This document shows, in pieces, positions 1 through 8,252 of a DNA stretch of 34,215 nt. The stretch comes from Acidobacteriota bacterium. Lineage in GTDB: Bacteria; Acidobacteriota; UBA4820; DSQY01. The translations under genes and the position numbers were made by a program. Position 1 is the stretch's first letter; every line of letters starts with the position of its first letter. The notes under the pieces are model-generated. The model was not told the DNA's origin, searched no databases, and saw only the letters and a program-made list of their open reading frames with translations. The stretch lies in the NCBI GenBank assembly GCA_021813555.1, contig JAKAKG010000163.1:1-34215 (forward strand), in the 5' to 3' direction.

Positions 1-2291
1 CCGAGGCCGTCGAGCACGCCCGCAACAAAGCGCGCCCGCCTCTGGCGCCGAACTTCATCCGCTGCCCCACCCTTGAAGACGAGGCGGATTCTGTTGTCCC
101 CTCGGCGCGGGCCCACGAAAGCCTCCGCCGTCGTGAAGTGATAACCCATGCGAAGGCTCATGTGGAGGTAGCGGTCCGAAACAAGCGCCCATCCGGGCTG
201 GCCCAGCCCCGAGTCTCCGGCCATGGCGCCCGACACGACGGACAAGAAGCCCGAGGCATCCACGGGCCGGGGACCCTCACGCCGAAGGGCGGGGTCCGCC
301 AACCCCGCGAGCAAGGCTCTGGCGGGCGCGGACGTCACCTGGTCGAGAGAGATGCTCGTCCCTTCGGCGCGGGCATCGACTCCTGAGCCCAAAGGAATGA
401 GCCGGAGATCAAAGGGCAGGCGTTCCCGCAGGTGCAGTCCCGCCTCCTCGGTCCCGGCCGCCATGAATTCGGGCAGACGCACCATTTCCGCCAGGGCCTT
501 CTCGTGGATGAACCTAACCACGTCGTGGAGGGAACGGCAGCCCGAGGGAGCGAACTCGGCCGAGGCAGGGTTCAGGAGGTTCAGAGGTACCACGAGGGGG
601 AGGAGCACGCGCAGGGCGTCCTGGACGGGACCGGAGGCGGGAGGAAGGGCGGTGGACGGGCCCTCCGCTTCGAGCAGGGGTGCGACCCTCCCCTCGTAGA
701 TCCTCCGCGCTTCAGCGTCCACCGTGACCACCTCACCCGCCCGCAGGCTCCTCAGGGCGCCCTCCAGGCCGAAGACCGCAGGCACGCCGTACTCCCTCGC
801 CACGGCAGCCAAGTGGCTGGTAACGCCGCCTCGCTCCGTCACCAGCGCGCAGGCGCGGGGCAGGAGGAGGGCCAGGTCGGGTGTGGATTCGGCGGCCACG
901 GCCACGAAGCCGCGGGGGAGGTCCAGCGCATCTTCGGGCCCCCGGACGGAGGCTACTGGCCCCGAAGCCGCACCGCCCGAGGCCGTGATGCCGCCCTCCA
1001 GCAGGATCCTGTGGCCGGAGACGGGCTCGCTCACTCCGTCACAGGTAGGGCGCAGGGCCATGGGCCGGGCCTGAATAAGCCACAGCGCGCCTTCCCCATC
1101 CAACGTCCATTCCACGTCGGAGGGCGTCCCAAGGACCTCTGCGGCGGCCAGCGCGAGGCGGGCGACGCGGGCCAGGTCGCTGGGCGAAAGGAGCGATGAG
1201 CCGGAGGGGCGCGCTGACGTCTTGGGCAGCGGCGCCTGCAAGTCACGCCGGTCGAGCACGTGACTCTCCGGAGAGACGGCGCCCTCCACGAGCTTTCGCC
1301 CCAGCCCCGGGACAGCCTCCACTCGGACCGTCTCCGCGCCTTGCGAGGAAGGATCCCGCGAGTAGGCCACGCCGGAGACACGGCCGTCCACCATGGCCAT
1401 GACCAGCGCGCCCATGCCCAATTCCAGGGCCCCGAATCCGCGCTTGAGCCGCAGCATGACGGCGCCTGGGTTGAAAAATCCGGCGAAGACCCTGATCACC
1501 GCGGAGGGCACGTCGGCGGGGGCCACGCTCAGCACCGTGTCGTACTGGCCGGCGAAAGAGAACGACGAGTCCTCGCCGCTGGCGCTGCTCCGGACCGCGA
1601 AAAGGGTGTCGGCGGGAACGCGGGCCGCCAGTGGGCCGGCAGCCTCTGCGAGGGCCTCCATGACGGCAGGGGGTAGCGTGGAGGCAAGGATCCTTTCCCG
1701 GAGGGTCCGGCACGTGTCGAGGATGTGGGCGAGCTCCTCCGGATCCAGCGTATCCCAAAGGGCCCGCACCGTGCCCTCCATATCGCTGTGCTTCAGAAAC
1801 TCCCGGAACGCGTCCGTGGTCACCACCAGCCCCGGCGGAATGCGTGCCCCTTCAAGGCCCCGCAGGGCCGTGAGATGGGCGGCTTTGCCTCCCGCCGCAT
1901 CCTCGCCAAGCGCCTCCCCCGCCTCGACGGCCAAAACGAGCGGGCCCGGTGGACCTTGGACGGGGCGGCGGTCCAGTTGCTCCTGCATGGCCCGGCCGAG
2001 GCCGGAAAGCACGGGAAGAAGACCATCGTAGCGGCCTCCCGAGAGCGTGCCCAGCATCCGGGCCATGGCGAAAACCTGCACGTTGAGCCGCGTCACGGTG
2101 TTGCGCATGCGGTCCCATCCGCACAGGCCCGAGGAGGCACCCATGGCCTCCATGTCCGACAGCAGATCGAGAAAATCGTTATTGGCGCGCAAGAGTTGGA
2201 GGTAGGCGTCGTAGCGCTTGAGCAGCGCGGCGTAGGCCGCACCACGGCGGCGGCGGGACCCGGCGAAGAGCGACGACAGCCACCGACCCAT
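1..2291 (-). CDS. PEP synthase / pyruvate phosphate dikinase-like protein, 3' end beyond the window
   Basis: An open minus-strand frame runs from an ATG at 2291 to the window edge, 763 codons without a stop, with GGAGGG just upstream. After an unusual helical N-terminus of about 130 residues comes the ATP-grasp PEP/pyruvate-binding domain (about 140-430; it contains VRSSASGEDSSFSFAGQYDT). The swivelling phosphohistidine domain follows, with the motif TERGGVTSHLA and its catalytic His near residue 493. The family moves phosphate between ATP, pyruvate and PEP through that histidine. The C-terminal substrate domain is only partly in view, so PEP synthase cannot be told from a phosphotransferase of other specificity. 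It lies 30 bp after the siroheme gene on the same strand and is probably co-transcribed with it. Confidence 0.85.
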   Translation of the reverse strand, partial: MGRWLSSLFAGSRRRRGAAYAALLKRYDAYLQLLRANNDFLDLLSDMEAMGASSGLCGWDRMRNTVTRLNVQVFAMARMLGTLSGGRYDGLLPVLSGLGRAMQEQLDRRPVQGPPGPLVLAVEAGEALGEDAAGGKAAHLTALRGLEGARIPPGLVVTTDAFREFLKHSDMEGTVRALWDTLDPEELAHILDTCRTLRERILASTLPPAVMEALAEAAGPLAARVPADTLFAVRSSASGEDSSFSFAGQYDTVLSVAPADVPSAVIRVFAGFFNPGAVMLRLKRGFGALELGMGALVMAMVDGRVSGVAYSRDPSSQGAETVRVEAVPGLGRKLVEGAVSPESHVLDRRDLQAPLPKTSARPSGSSLLSPSDLARVARLALAAAEVLGTPSDVEWTLDGEGALWLIQARPMALRPTCDGVSEPVSGHRILLEGGITASGGAASGPVASVRGPEDALDLPRGFVAVAAESTPDLALLLPRACALVTERGGVTSHLAAVAREYGVPAVFGLEGALRSLRAGEVVTVDAEARRIYEGRVAPLLEAEGPSTALPPASGPVQDALRVLLPLVVPLNLLNPASAEFAPSGCRSLHDVVRFIHEKALAEMVRLPEFMAAGTEEAGLHLRERLPFDLRLIPLGSGVDARAEGTSISLDQVTSAPARALLAGLADPALRREGPRPVDASGFLSVVSGAMAGDSGLGQPGWALVSDRYLHMSLRMGYHFTTAEAFVGPRRGDNRIRLVFKGGAADEVRRQRRARFVAGVLDGL

Positions 2292-2321
2292 GGGAGGACC
2301 CTCCGCCTGGGACGCCCAACC

Positions 2322-2966
2322 TCAACGGTCTAAGGGGAACGGCTCGCCCGCCACATCCGTCACGAAGCCTTCGAGTTCCTTGGCGCTGGAGGACGCGAGG
2401 CGCCCCAGGAAGCCCTCGCGGTAGAGGCGCGACAGCGTCTCCTGGATGCGCGGGCTCTCCCATCCACGCTCAAGCATCTGGTCGCGGAGGCGGCCCATGA
2501 TGTCCAGCAGTTCGGCGTACTCCTGGCCGTACTTCGACTCCAGGTCTTCGCGCAGAGCCCGCGCCAGGGCAGGACACCGCCCTTCCGTAGCCACGGCCAA
2601 GGTCAGGTCTCCACGCCGCACCACGGCGGGCAGCGTGAAGGTGCAGACGGCGGGGCGGTCCACCACGTTGACGAGGATGTTCAGCGACCGGGCCTCTTCG
2701 CTGATGCTGACGTTGACGCTTTCGTCAGCCGTGGCGGCGATAACCAGGAAGGCGCCCGCCAGATCCCCGGGGGCGTACTCCCTCTCCACGAGCGCGATGC
2801 GGCCGGCCGAGGCCATGCCGCGGATGTCTTCGCAGGAGCGCGGCGCGATCACGGTCACCCGCGCGCCGGCCGCCAGGAGGCCCGTCACTTTGCGAAGCGC
2901 TACAGAACCCGCTCCCACAACGACGGTGGGCTTGCGGTCCAAGACCAGGTTGACCAGATATCCCAT
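2322..2966 (-). CDS. Precorrin-2 dehydrogenase / sirohydrochlorin ferrochelatase (CysG N-terminal / Met8 type)
   Basis: This 214-residue protein matches the stand-alone Met8/CysG-N family, which oxidises precorrin-2 with NAD+ and may insert iron to give siroheme. The N-terminus carries the Rossmann motif VVVGAGSVALRKVTGLLAAG. The conserved VVDRPAVCTFTLPAVVRRGD segment and an ATEGRCPALARALREDLE-type segment typical of the family follow. A longer frame reaches 3116, but the ATG at 2966 starts exactly where the family does (MGYLVNLVLDRKPTV), so the upstream part is noncoding or overlaps the preceding gene. The start lies 32 bp after the cobA-type stop, which is consistent with one operon for siroheme, the cofactor of sulfite and nitrite reductases. 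Confidence 0.9.
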   Translation of the reverse strand: MGYLVNLVLDRKPTVVVGAGSVALRKVTGLLAAGARVTVIAPRSCEDIRGMASAGRIALVEREYAPGDLAGAFLVIAATADESVNVSISEEARSLNILVNVVDRPAVCTFTLPAVVRRGDLTLAVATEGRCPALARALREDLESKYGQEYAELLDIMGRLRDQMLERGWESPRIQETLSRLYREGFLGRLASSSAKELEGFVTDVAGEPFPLDR

Positions 2967-2998
2967 GGCCGCCCCCCGACCCTCGCCTCCGATCCCGC

Positions 2999-4699
2999 CT
3001 ATCCCTTCCGGGCCGTCACCAGGACGGTCCCCGCGGGAAGGGCTTCCGAGCGAATCGAGGTGAGGCCCAGAGATTCCAGGGCCGTCTCGATGCGCGGAAC
3101 GGACCACGTCCGGCACCCGCCGCGGGCCATATGCCGCGAAAGGGTCCCCAAGGCCACCTCCACGGGCGGCAGGACGCTGATGGGCAGGAACGCGTCATGA
3201 AGGACCGCGAGGCCGCCAGGCTCCAGGGCCGCCACCACGGTTTCGAGGGCCCGCTGCACTTCCCCCTTGCTGCATGAGGCCAGCAGGCCCGAGAGGATGA
3301 CGGTTCCCCAGGGCCCCTCTCGCTCCAACCCCTGAAACGGGTTGCCGGGCTCGAGCCGCGGCCCCGCGAAGGGATTGCGCCAGGAGAACTCGAGGTTGGG
3401 CCAGCGCGCCGAAATAGCCTCGCCGTAGGCCTCCCCGCCCCATCCAAGAAGGCGGACGCGGCTGCTCTTGCCCAGGTCCAGCTTGTCGGTGACAGCCGGT
3501 GCCGCGAAGCGCGCCAGGGCTTCGCACGTTGCATCCATGGGCGGCTCATGGCCCGAGGGCAGAAAATCCCGGCAGCCCTCTCTGGCGTATCTGCCGAGCG
3601 CGTCCCAAGGCGCCGATTCGCGGGCGTACTGCAGGAGGGTCGGGCGCAAGCTTTGCGGGGCATCGGAGCGCAGGTACCGGGAGGCCATGTCGAGGTTCCT
3701 GTAGGTCCCCGCATTTTCCTCCAGAACCCCCAGGCTGACGAGGGCCTCCAGAATTTCCTGGAGGGCGCCCGCGTTGAAACCGAGCGCAGCCGCCAGCTCC
3801 GCCGGAGCCGTGTAGGTTTCGATTTTGTCGAAGATTCCAGCCTCCAGGGCGAGGCCCAGGGCCTGCGTCCCTATGCCCGCCAGCGCCAGGCGGATGAGCT
3901 GGTCGGGCGGAGGAGCGGGCTCAAAACGGGAGCTCCCGTCGGCCCGGCGCCTCAGCTCGCGCTGGCTGTTCCCGATGCGCTCCCGGAGGCGCACCACCTC
4001 GCCCACCACCAGCGTGGCCGGAGGCTTGATCTGAGCCCGTTCGATGTCCTGAGCGATGGTGGCCAGGGTGCCCACGACCACGTGCTCATCGTGCCAGAAC
4101 GCCATCTGGATGGCCGCCGCGGGGGTCTCGGGGCTTCGCCCGTGTTCCATGAGCCTGCCCGCAATCTTCCCCGCGTTCTTGACGCCCATGAGGAAGACCA
4201 CCGTCTCCATCCGGGCGAGGGCGCCCCAATCGAGCCTGCTCTCCCCTTCCTTGGCCTCGTGCCCCGTGGCGATGGTGACGCACGACGACGCGTCGCGGTG
4301 GGTCACGGCGATGCCGGCGCAGAGCGGGGCGGCCAGAGCCGATGAGACGCCGGGCACCACCTCAAAGGCGATACCGTGCTCGGCCAGGTATTCGGCCTCT
4401 TCGCCTCCCCGGCCGAAAAGGAAGGGATCGCCTCCCTTGAGGCGCACCACGCTCTTGCCTTCACGGGCCTTCCGAACGAGCAGCTCGTGAATCTCGTCCT
4501 GGCGGGAGTCGTGCTTGCCCACGGGCTTGCCCATGTAAAGTCGCTCCGCCGAAGGCTTGGCCAGGGACAGGACCTCCTCTTGCACGAGCCGGTCGTAGAC
4601 CACCACGTCCGCGGCCCGCAGAAGCTCGGCGGCCTTAAGGGTCAGCAGTTCCGGGTGGCCGGGACCCGCACCCACGATGTAAACCTTGGCTGGGACCAT
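2999..4699 (-). CDS. cobA: Uroporphyrinogen-III C-methyltransferase fused to an O-methyltransferase-like domain
   Basis: This 566-residue protein has two parts. Residues 1 to about 250 are a full SUMT/CobA enzyme: VYIVGAGPGHPELLTLKA at the N-terminus, VVRLKGGDPFLFGRGGEEAE, and VPGVSSALAAPLCAGIAVTHRD. It methylates uroporphyrinogen III twice with SAM to make precorrin-2. Residues from about 265 to 566 resemble a COMT/hydroxyneurosporene-type methyltransferase, with a winged-helix dimerisation region (PAELAAALGFNAGALQEILEAL) followed by a Rossmann part. Its SAM motif is weak (LLGWGGEAYG near 410-420, without the usual acidic DxGxGxG form), so this half may be inactive or altered. The usual fusion partner of CobA is HemD. 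The ATG at 4699 follows GGGGGGAGA. Confidence 0.88.
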   Translation of the reverse strand: MVPAKVYIVGAGPGHPELLTLKAAELLRAADVVVYDRLVQEEVLSLAKPSAERLYMGKPVGKHDSRQDEIHELLVRKAREGKSVVRLKGGDPFLFGRGGEEAEYLAEHGIAFEVVPGVSSALAAPLCAGIAVTHRDASSCVTIATGHEAKEGESRLDWGALARMETVVFLMGVKNAGKIAGRLMEHGRSPETPAAAIQMAFWHDEHVVVGTLATIAQDIERAQIKPPATLVVGEVVRLRERIGNSQRELRRRADGSSRFEPAPPPDQLIRLALAGIGTQALGLALEAGIFDKIETYTAPAELAAALGFNAGALQEILEALVSLGVLEENAGTYRNLDMASRYLRSDAPQSLRPTLLQYARESAPWDALGRYAREGCRDFLPSGHEPPMDATCEALARFAAPAVTDKLDLGKSSRVRLLGWGGEAYGEAISARWPNLEFSWRNPFAGPRLEPGNPFQGLEREGPWGTVILSGLLASCSKGEVQRALETVVAALEPGGLAVLHDAFLPISVLPPVEVALGTLSRHMARGGCRTWSVPRIETALESLGLTSIRSEALPAGTVLVTARKG

Positions 4700-5095
4700 G
4701 TTCTAAATCTCCCCCCTGGCAGGCTGGCGAATCGCTCCCGCGGACCATGTGAGCTCCCTTCGCAGCCCCCGAAGACGGGGGCCGCGAGGCAGGCTCGCAA
4801 GGGTGAACTATAGTGCCCTGAGACCCGCAAGGGAAGGGCTTTTGTCCCGCCGTCCTCACCTACGGCAAAGCACGCAATTTGCTACAGTGGGCCCCGCTGC
4901 CCCGGCACCAAAGGCCCGGAGCGCGTCCCGAAGGCGCGCCCGCCGTGCATAGGCATATGCCTCCCGTGGCATATGCCCCAAAGAGAACGACTGTTCGCGG
5001 CGGACTCGCACGGACTCGTCTTAAGACCTATTGTAATTAAAGTCGGCCTCGATCTCGGCAGGAACCACGAGGCACCACTCAGGGGAGGAAGAGGA
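4700..5095. other. Divergent intergenic region between the cobA-type and Tmc-like genes
   Basis: I see no convincing gene here. The stretch should hold promoters for both directions. A 7-bp GC hairpin (GCCCCCG/CGGGGGC with an AAGA loop) at about 4765-4782 sits in the likely 5' leader of the cobA-type gene. TATAGT around 4810 on the minus strand is a possible -10 box without a good -35. Two CATATG palindromes lie at 4951-4977. I looked for a cobalamin riboswitch and found no recognisable B12 box. Confidence 0.6.
4951..4977. promoter_or_regulatory. Two CATATG palindromes upstream of the Tmc-like operon
   Basis: AGGCATATGCCT (4951-4962, a perfect 12-bp palindrome) and GGCATATGCC (4968-4977, a perfect 10-bp palindrome) have centres 16 bp apart, about 120-145 bp before the first Tmc-like gene. 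The same core occurs on the -10 boxes of the UPF0251 and NifX-like promoters in this window. No TTGACA-like -35 is visible at the matching distance here, so the position relative to the start of transcription is unknown. It is probably an operator. The binder is inferred, not shown. Confidence 0.55.
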
Positions 5096-6031
5096 ATGAG
5101 CGTTTTGGTCTATTTGGCGCTTTACGCGGGTGCCGCGGTCTTCGTCGCCGCGTCTCTGGTGAGGGCGTGGATGTACGCGCGGGCCCCCCTCCATCTGCGC
5201 TGGGAGCTGTACCCCGTACCCCACGAGGACCCGGCCAAGGTCAAACACGGGGGCTCCTACTTCGAAGACAAAGACTGGTGGACCCACAAGCGCGCCTACA
5301 ATCTGGCGGGCGAGCTGGGCGTCATGGTTCCCGAGATGCTCTTCCTCAAGGCCCTCCACGAGTTCAACAGGAAGCTCTGGTACCGCTCCTTCCCCTTCCA
5401 CTTCGGCCTCTACCTTCTCATCGGGGCCTGCGGCCTCCTTCTCCTGGCGGCCCTCCTGGGCCTCTTCGCTCCCGCGCTGATGGCGGGCGCCCTGGGCATG
5501 GCCTTCCACTGGCTCTACACGGTGGTGGGCGTGGCCGGGGTGGCGCTGGCCCTGGTGGGTGCCGTCGGCCTCCTGCACCGCAGGCTGACGGACGAAGATC
5601 TCAAGACCTACACCACGGCGGGAGACATCTTCAACTTGCTGTTTTTCATCGTGTCCTTCGGCGTGCTCTGCGCCGGATTCCTGCTCAGGGGCCCCGGGGC
5701 CCCGGGCGTCCTGGCCATGGTGCAGGGACTGCTGACGTTTAACAGGACCATAGAAGTGCCGGGACTCCTCGCGGTGGGCATCGTCCTCTGCGCTCTGCTG
5801 GCCGCCTATATTCCCCTGACCCACATGTCGCACTTCGTGGGCAAGTATTTCACCTATCACGACGTGCGGTGGAACGACCAGGTCAACCTCCGGGGCAGCA
5901 AGATCGAAGCGAAGCTCGTGGAGTACCTCACCTACAAGCCCACCTGGTCCGCGCCGCACGTCACCGCCGACGGCAAGAGGACCTGGGCCGACGTGGCCAC
6001 GACCAACCCTTGGGAAGGGGCCAAGAAATGA
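5096..6031 (+). CDS. Cytochrome b / NarI-like membrane subunit of a Tmc-like electron-transfer complex
   Basis: This is a 311-residue membrane protein with about five hydrophobic helices: the N-terminal VLVYLALYAGAAVFVAASLV, then segments near residues 105, 140, 185 and 225. It belongs to the respiratory nitrate reductase gamma/DsrM/TmcC type, which binds b haems through histidines in the helices (for example FHFGLY, FHWLY and HMSHF) and moves electrons between quinone and an HdrD-like partner. The frame is open further upstream, but the ATG at 5096 is preceded by GGGGAGGAAGAGGA and starts with the first helix, so it is preferred. Its stop overlaps the next start as ATGA, which indicates translational coupling with the CCG-domain subunit. 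Confidence 0.85.
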   Translation: MSVLVYLALYAGAAVFVAASLVRAWMYARAPLHLRWELYPVPHEDPAKVKHGGSYFEDKDWWTHKRAYNLAGELGVMVPEMLFLKALHEFNRKLWYRSFPFHFGLYLLIGACGLLLLAALLGLFAPALMAGALGMAFHWLYTVVGVAGVALALVGAVGLLHRRLTDEDLKTYTTAGDIFNLLFFIVSFGVLCAGFLLRGPGAPGVLAMVQGLLTFNRTIEVPGLLAVGIVLCALLAAYIPLTHMSHFVGKYFTYHDVRWNDQVNLRGSKIEAKLVEYLTYKPTWSAPHVTADGKRTWADVATTNPWEGAKK

Positions 6032-7635
6032 CCGACAAGATCAAGCTCACCGATATGTCCCTCCCGGGCAGGAAGCCCCTGGCCCACGTCGAGAACAAGG
6101 ACCTCATGCCCCTGCCCTATCCCCTCGAATCTCCCGAGAAGGACCACGGGTGGACGGCCCTCACGGAGAAGGTGATGGGGGCGGTGGAATGCGGCCTCGA
6201 CGACACCTGCGCCCTCAACATCCCCCAGCCCAAGACCAAGGAGGAGGAGGACGAGCTCGTCAAGAAGTTCCTCGCCGGCCTGGACAAGCTCTTCACCAAG
6301 GAGAACAACTGGACCTTCCTTCAGCCCTTGGTGCTCTCCATGGAGCACTGCGCCAAGTGCCAGACGTGCTCCGACGCCTGCCATATCTATGAGGCGAGCG
6401 GCGGGAACGAACTCTACCGGCCCACATTCAGGTCCGAGATCGTCCGCCGGCTCTACTTCAAGAGCGTCAAGCACGGCGGCGTGCTCTCCGCGTGGCAGCA
6501 CGGCGACATTGAGATCAACTGGCCTCTGGTGGCCCGCCTGGCCGAGCTGGCCTACCGCTGCAACCTCTGCCGCCGGTGCGCCCAGACGTGCCCCATCGGC
6601 GCGGACAACGGCCTGGTGGCCCACGAGCTTCGCAAGCTCTTCAGCATGGAGCTGGGCATCAGCGCCAAGGAGTGCCACGACAACGGCTCCGTCCTCCAGC
6701 TCAAGGTGGGGTCCTCAACGGGCATGAGCTCTCTCGTGGTGAAAGACAACATCGAGTTCATCGACGAGGACATGACGGAGAAAACGGGCATCAAGGTTGA
6801 GACGCCCTGGGACGTGGAGGGGGCCGATGTCCTCCTCATCCACAACGCGGGCGAAATCATGGCCTGGCCCGAGAACCCCGGCGCCTTCGCCGTGATCCTC
6901 AACGCCGCGGGCATCAAGTGGACCCTCTCCTCCGAGCTGGCGGGCTACGACTCCATCAACTACGGGCTCTGGTACGACGACGCGCAGTTCGCCCGGGTGG
7001 CCATCAAACACGCCCAGGCCGCCAAGAAGCTCGGCGTGAAGAAGATCGTCCTTGGCGAGTGCGGCCACGCCCACAAGGCCCTGTCGGTCATCGCCGATCG
7101 AGTCCTGACAGGCGATCTCAACATCCCCCGCGAAAGCTCCATGACCCTCCTGCGCGACATCGTCATGAACGGCCGGCTCAAGCTCGACCCCAGCCGGAAC
7201 GACTTCCCCGTCACCCTCCACGACCCCTGCAACATGGTGCGGCTCATGGGCGTGGTGGAGCCGCAGCGTGAGGTCATCCGCAAGATCTGTCCCCAGTTCC
7301 GGGAGATGTGGCCCCACGGCGTGGACAACTACTGCTGCGGAGGCGGTTCGGGCTTCGCCATCATGAGCGGCAACAACTTCCAGGACTGGCGCTTCCACGT
7401 CTCCGGGCGAAAGAAGATGGAGCAGGTGCTCAATGCCTTCTCCGACTGCATGGACCCCTCCATTCACAAGTACATCTGCGCGCCGTGCAGCAACTGCAAG
7501 GGCCAGTTCCGCGACATGCTCGCCTACTACGACATGTGGGCGAAGCAGAGCATCCTCTACGGCGGGCTGGTGGAGCTCATCGTCAACTGCATGGTGGACG
7601 CCAAGCCGGGCTTCATCGACTGGGAGTGGCACTGA
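6028..7635 (+). CDS. TmcB/DsrK-like iron-sulfur subunit (HdrD family)
   Basis: This 535-residue cytoplasmic protein contains two [4Fe-4S] ferredoxin motifs (Cys108, 111, 114, 118 and Cys178, 181, 184, 188). The HdrD-type CCG half follows, with GECGHAHKA, HDPCN, NYCCGGGSG and CAPCSNC. CCG domains hold special Fe-S clusters used in disulfide or thiol-linked electron transfer. The long N-terminus and overall order look most like TmcB of the transmembrane Tmc complex, rather than the shorter DsrK or HmcF. It overlaps the cytochrome b gene by 4 bp and should form a membrane complex with it. No TmcA-type tetrahaem cytochrome gene is adjacent; a response-regulator gene follows instead. All expected cysteines are present. 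Confidence 0.88.
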   Translation: MTDKIKLTDMSLPGRKPLAHVENKDLMPLPYPLESPEKDHGWTALTEKVMGAVECGLDDTCALNIPQPKTKEEEDELVKKFLAGLDKLFTKENNWTFLQPLVLSMEHCAKCQTCSDACHIYEASGGNELYRPTFRSEIVRRLYFKSVKHGGVLSAWQHGDIEINWPLVARLAELAYRCNLCRRCAQTCPIGADNGLVAHELRKLFSMELGISAKECHDNGSVLQLKVGSSTGMSSLVVKDNIEFIDEDMTEKTGIKVETPWDVEGADVLLIHNAGEIMAWPENPGAFAVILNAAGIKWTLSSELAGYDSINYGLWYDDAQFARVAIKHAQAAKKLGVKKIVLGECGHAHKALSVIADRVLTGDLNIPRESSMTLLRDIVMNGRLKLDPSRNDFPVTLHDPCNMVRLMGVVEPQREVIRKICPQFREMWPHGVDNYCCGGGSGFAIMSGNNFQDWRFHVSGRKKMEQVLNAFSDCMDPSIHKYICAPCSNCKGQFRDMLAYYDMWAKQSILYGGLVELIVNCMVDAKPGFIDWEWH

Positions 7636-7737
7636 CAGGTCGGGAGGGGTGAGCCGGAAGCCGGAAGCGGGAATACAACGAGATCGCGACCCCCTCCCTG
7701 CTCCCTGCTCCCCGCTCCCGTCTATGAGGAGAATCTC

Positions 7738-8112
7738 ATGAGCAAAAAGATCCTGGTCGTGGACGACGAGCCGGACGTGGTGACCTACCTAAGCACGGTG
7801 CTCCGAGACGCGGGCTACGAAACGCTGGAGGCCTCCAACGGTGAGGAGGCCATGGCGCAGATCAAAACGAACCACCCGGACCTCATCACGCTGGACATCA
7901 CCATGCCAGAGATGACGGGTGTGAAAACCTACCGGACCCTGAAGGAAAGCGCTGAGCTTAAGGCCGTGCCGGTGATCATCGTCACGGGGGTGGCCCACGA
8001 CTTCCGGCAGTTTATCTCCACACGGACCCAGGTCCCGCCCCCCGAGGGCTACCTGGAGAAGCCCGTGAAGCCAGAAGATCTCCTCGCCGAGGTGAAGCGC
8101 CTGGTGGGATAA
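7738..8112 (+). CDS. Single-domain response regulator (receiver only)
   Basis: This 124-residue CheY-like receiver has the acidic pair Asp9/Asp10, the phosphoacceptor Asp53 (in LITLDITMPE), a Thr in IVTG and the invariant Lys108 (in GYLEKP). It has no output domain. A GAGGAG Shine-Dalgarno precedes the ATG. An extra loop ending in PPPEGYLEKP is shared with the first receiver of the Hmc-like operon (20504-20947), so the two probably belong to one signalling subfamily. The 102-bp gap after the TmcB-like gene holds only short CT-rich and GGAAGC-type repeats, so co-transcription is plausible. The partner kinase is likely the PAS kinase at 19015-20529 or one outside the window. Confidence 0.9.
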   Translation: MSKKILVVDDEPDVVTYLSTVLRDAGYETLEASNGEEAMAQIKTNHPDLITLDITMPEMTGVKTYRTLKESAELKAVPVIIVTGVAHDFRQFISTRTQVPPPEGYLEKPVKPEDLLAEVKRLVG

Positions 8113-8133
8113 GGCCGTTGCTAATGAAAACAG

Positions 8134-8165
8134 GAGGGCGCGGGATATGCACTGCCCGCGCCCTC
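8134..8165 (+). terminator. Strong hairpin between convergent genes, probable terminator
   Basis: GAGGGCGCGGG (8134-8144) and CCCGCGCCCTC (8155-8165) form a perfect 11-bp stem around a 10-nt loop, 22 bp after the response-regulator stop. The T tract after it is short (TTCAT), so it is an imperfect intrinsic terminator. Its place at the end of the plus-strand operon supports the call. Confidence 0.65.
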
Positions 8166-8222
8166 TTCATGGTCAGCAGTTTGCTAAAGGGATCGAAAGG
8201 ATAGCCGACCCCCGCATTCTGT

Positions 8223-8243
8223 TTTTCACTTTTCACTTTTCAC
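8223..8243. repeat. Three tandem TTTTCAC heptamers
   Basis: TTTTCAC is repeated three times without a break between the convergent response-regulator and OB-fold genes. It stands out against the GC-rich surroundings. It may be a slippage product. No function is evident. Confidence 0.7.
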
Positions 8244-8252
8244 TTGTTTTCC

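Noticed and set aside
4700-4950. Cobalamin or other riboswitch upstream of the cobA-type gene
   Set aside because: Only a simple GC hairpin is present, and no B12-box or other conserved riboswitch core was found.
8223-8243. TTTTCAC tandem repeats as a CRISPR-like or regulatory array
   Set aside because: There are only three 7-bp units with no spacers, between convergent genes, so slippage is the simplest explanation.
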